Source: Streptomyces sp. NBC_01381 (lineage in GTDB: Bacteria; Actinomycetota; Actinomycetes; Streptomycetales; Streptomycetaceae). From it: a stretch of 64,000 nucleotides of DNA. A program made the translations under genes and the position numbers. The stretch lies in contig NZ_JAPEPI010000001.1 in the NCBI RefSeq assembly GCF_026340305.1, positions 2,170,001 through 2,234,000 of the forward strand, in the 5' to 3' direction. Shown one piece after another: positions 61,694-64,000 of this stretch (position 1 is the first letter of the stretch; every line of letters begins with the position of its first letter). The notes below the pieces were generated by a model. The model ran no database searches. It worked only from the letters and a program-made list of their open reading frames with translations, and had not been told where the DNA came from.

Positions 61694-64000
61694 ATGGATC
61701 TACGACTGCCCAAGCGCGGACTGCTCGCCGCCGGCGCCGCCCTCGCGGTGCTGGTGGGCGCGGGCACCTGGACGGCGGTGGCATCGGACGACGCCCCCGC
61801 CGTGCACCGCTCGGACCGCGTCATGGAGATGAGGAGCGCGGGCGGCGCGAAGATCGATACGTCGTACTTCACCGCGGGCGACAGCGACGCGAAGCGCCCG
61901 GCCGTCCTCATCGGCCACGGCTTCGGAGGCAGCAAGGCCGATGTGCGGGACCAGGCCGAAGACCTCGCCCGCGAGGGCTATGCCGTGCTCACCTGGTCCG
62001 CCCGCGGCTTCGGCAGGTCCACCGGCAAGATCGGCCTGAACGACCCGAAGGGCGAGGTCTCCGACGTCTCCCGGCTGATCGACTGGCTGGCCGACCGCCC
62101 CGAGGTGGAGCTGGACAAGGACGGCGACCCGCGGGTGGGCCTCACCGGCGCCTCGTACGGCGGCGCGATCTCCCTCCTCGCCGCAGGGCACGACCAGCGC
62201 GTGGACGCCATCGCCCCCCAGATCACGTACTGGAACCTCAGCGACGCACTCTTCCCCGACGGCGTGTTCAAGAAGCTCTGGGCGGGCCTCTTCATCAGCA
62301 CGGGCGGCGGCTGCGACCGGTTCGAGAAGCAGCTCTGCGAGATGTACGACCGGGTCGCGGTCTCCGGGAAGCCGGACGACCGGGCCCGCGAGCTCCTCGC
62401 GGACCGCAGCCCGTCCGCCGTCGGCGACCGCATCAAGGTGCCCGCCCTGATCGTGCAGGGCCAGTCCGACTCCCTCTTCCCGCTGGGCCAGGCCGACGCG
62501 ATGGCCAAGGCGATCCGCGGCAACCACGCACCCGTCTCCGTCGACTGGATCTCCGGCGGCCATGACGGCGGGGACCGCGAGACGGGCCGGGTGAACGCCC
62601 GCATCGGGTCGTGGTTCGACCGCTATCTGAAGGACGACAAGAGCGCGGACACGGGACCGGCGTTCCGGGTCACGCGCACCGGAGGCATCGACTCCACCGA
62701 TGGCGCCGCCACGTTGCGCGGCGCGAGCGCGGACCGGTATCCGGGCCTGGAGAGCGGCCTCCGCAAGGTGCCGCTGACCGGCAGCGCACCCGGAATCGCG
62801 GCCGGGGGCGCGTTCGGGCAGGGCGCCGCCGGAAGCGAGGACCGGCGTGCGGTCGCCGGGCGCGAGCAGAGCTTCGAGAATCCGGCGGGGGCCGCGCCGC
62901 CCGCGATCTCCGCGCTGCCGGGCGTCGGAGGCGGCGGCCTCTCCCAGCTGTCCTCGCTCGGCGTCGGCGTATCCCTCGACTTCCCCGGGCAGTACGCCGC
63001 GTTCGAGTCGGCGCCGCTGAAGGACGACGTGCGGCTCACCGGATCGCCGACCGTGCGGGTGCACGTGAAGTCCGAGAGCGACGACGCGGTGCTCTTCGGG
63101 AAGGTGTACGACGTGGGTCCGGGCGACGAGCAGCCGGTGCTGCCCGCGCAACTGGTCGCGCCGGTAAGGGTGGAGGGCGCGGGAGCCAAGGGCGGCAAGG
63201 ACGTCGACCTGACCCTGCCCGCCGTCGACCACGACCTGCAGAAGGGCCACCGCCTCCGCCTCGTCCTCTCCTCGACGGACCTGGGCTATGCCTCTCCGGC
63301 GGAGCCCACCACGTACACGGTGTCCCTCAAGAGCGACCTGTCGGTCCCGACCGCGCCCGGCGTGAAGACGGCGGCCGCGCCGCTGCCCTCCTGGGTGTGG
63401 TGGCTGCCGCTCGCCGGGGCGGTCATCGCGCTCGGGCTCCTGCTGACCGCGCGGCGCCGGACGACGGCGCCCGCGCCGGACCCGCAGCTCGCCGAAGTCC
63501 CGCTGCAGATCACGGACTTGAGCAAGCGGTACGCGAAGTCGACGGACCGGTACGCGGTCCGTGACGTGTCCTTCCGCGTGGAGCGGGGCCAGGTGCTCGG
63601 CCTCCTGGGGCCGAACGGCGCGGGCAAGACGACGACCCTGCGCATGCTGATGGGCCTGATCCGCCCCGACGCGGGCGAGATCCGCGTCTTCGGGCAGGCG
63701 ATCCGGGCGGGCGCCCCCGTCCTCTCCCGGGTCGGCGCCTTCGTCGAGGGCGCCGGATTCCTCCCGCACCTCTCCGGCCGGGAGAACCTGGAGCTGTACT
63801 GGAAGGCCACCGGACGCCCCGCCGGGGACGCCCACCTGGACGAGGCGCTGGAGATCGCGGGGCTCGGCGACGCGCTTGCCCGCGCGGTGCGGACGTACTC
63901 CCAGGGCATGCGGCAGCGGCTCGCCATCGCCCAGGCGATGCTCGGCCTGCCGGACCTGCTGATCCTCGACGAACCGACCAACGGCCTCGACCCGCCGCAG
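61694..64000 (+). CDS. secreted alpha/beta hydrolase fused to ABC ATPase, 3' end outside window
   Basis: The frame from ATG 61694 is open for 769 codons to the right edge. A signal peptide (about 8-30) is followed by an S15/X-Pro-dipeptidyl-peptidase-like alpha/beta hydrolase with nucleophile S154 in GASYGG and likely D259 and H290 completing the triad, then a C-terminal beta-rich domain (about 415-550). A single membrane span (about 566-586, SWVWWLPLAGAVIALGLLLT) leads to a cytoplasmic ABC ATPase: Walker A GPNGAGKTT at 639-647, signature SQGMRQ near 736, Walker B LLILDEPT at 755-762. The order predicts an external hydrolase on a membrane-anchored ATPase. An ABC permease partner may lie beyond the edge. 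Confidence 0.9.
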   Translation, partial: MDLRLPKRGLLAAGAALAVLVGAGTWTAVASDDAPAVHRSDRVMEMRSAGGAKIDTSYFTAGDSDAKRPAVLIGHGFGGSKADVRDQAEDLAREGYAVLTWSARGFGRSTGKIGLNDPKGEVSDVSRLIDWLADRPEVELDKDGDPRVGLTGASYGGAISLLAAGHDQRVDAIAPQITYWNLSDALFPDGVFKKLWAGLFISTGGGCDRFEKQLCEMYDRVAVSGKPDDRARELLADRSPSAVGDRIKVPALIVQGQSDSLFPLGQADAMAKAIRGNHAPVSVDWISGGHDGGDRETGRVNARIGSWFDRYLKDDKSADTGPAFRVTRTGGIDSTDGAATLRGASADRYPGLESGLRKVPLTGSAPGIAAGGAFGQGAAGSEDRRAVAGREQSFENPAGAAPPAISALPGVGGGGLSQLSSLGVGVSLDFPGQYAAFESAPLKDDVRLTGSPTVRVHVKSESDDAVLFGKVYDVGPGDEQPVLPAQLVAPVRVEGAGAKGGKDVDLTLPAVDHDLQKGHRLRLVLSSTDLGYASPAEPTTYTVSLKSDLSVPTAPGVKTAAAPLPSWVWWLPLAGAVIALGLLLTARRRTTAPAPDPQLAEVPLQITDLSKRYAKSTDRYAVRDVSFRVERGQVLGLLGPNGAGKTTTLRMLMGLIRPDAGEIRVFGQAIRAGAPVLSRVGAFVEGAGFLPHLSGRENLELYWKATGRPAGDAHLDEALEIAGLGDALARAVRTYSQGMRQRLAIAQAMLGLPDLLILDEPTNGLDPPQ

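Overview
The window is high-GC actinobacterial chromosome, almost certainly Streptomyces. The gene order desferrioxamine genes, leucine/acyl-CoA genes, recD2-citA, copA-copZ and msdA resembles, from memory, the S. coelicolor SCO2787 to SCO272x stretch read in descending order. Supporting signs are frequent GTG starts, tightly packed genes with 4-bp start/stop overlaps, Tat-type signal peptides, and actinobacterial iron boxes. No rRNA, tRNA, insertion sequence, phage or CRISPR array was found. It reads as chromosomal core or near-core with several accessory insertions.

Layout. 1-2.2 kb: a DUF4429 gene cut by the left edge and a secreted GH20 hexosaminidase with a DasR-like site between them. 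2.2-8.6 kb: desferrioxamine siderophore genes desD, desC, desB, desA and the binding lipoprotein desE on the minus strand, with an iron box in front of desA and another in front of desE; desF is absent. 8.6-15.1 kb: a leucine/isovalerate catabolic operon (acyl-CoA dehydrogenase, HMG-CoA lyase, two-subunit acyl-CoA carboxylase) divergent from a TetR regulator, with two tandem 16-bp operators between them. 15.2-19.1 kb: a second acyl-CoA dehydrogenase, thioesterase II, a CDF transporter lacking its N-terminal half, and a phosphatase-like protein. 19.2-25.2 kb: a PucR regulator divergent from a Na+/solute symporter, an agmatinase-family ureohydrolase and a TPP-dependent decarboxylase; I suggest this is a 2-ketoarginine/guanidinobutyrate route. 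25.3-35 kb: secreted and membrane proteins (class A beta-lactamase fold, a single-chain double ABC exporter, a small secreted protein, an S37 peptidase, a lipoprotein, a GH3 hexosaminidase).

35.2-45.4 kb: accessory region with a LysR regulator, an EamA transporter, a TIM-barrel isomerase, a MarR-GNAT fusion, a methyltransferase, a Uma2 remnant, and a LacI-controlled operon (Gfo/Idh oxidoreductase, DUF993 aldolase, isomerase) followed by an intact Uma2 gene. 45.4-49.3 kb: recD2 and citrate synthase. 49.8-52.8 kb: copper ATPase CopA, chaperone CopZ with a CsoR-like operator, and a small HTH protein. 53.2-61.4 kb: myo-inositol catabolism (iolE divergent from iolC, an aldolase, iolB, iolD and msdA) plus an AraC regulator downstream of iolE that is frameshifted by a 22-bp tandem repeat. 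61.7 kb to the right edge: a secreted alpha/beta hydrolase fused through one membrane span to an ABC ATPase, cut by the window edge.

The observations most worth pursuing are the 22-bp repeat whose copy number sets the reading frame of the AraC regulator, the hydrolase-TM-ABC fusion, the candidate 2-ketoarginine cluster, the asymmetric single-chain ABC exporter, and the des locus without desF. No sequence search, alignment or codon statistic was run; all assignments come from reading the sequence and from recall of the protein families.
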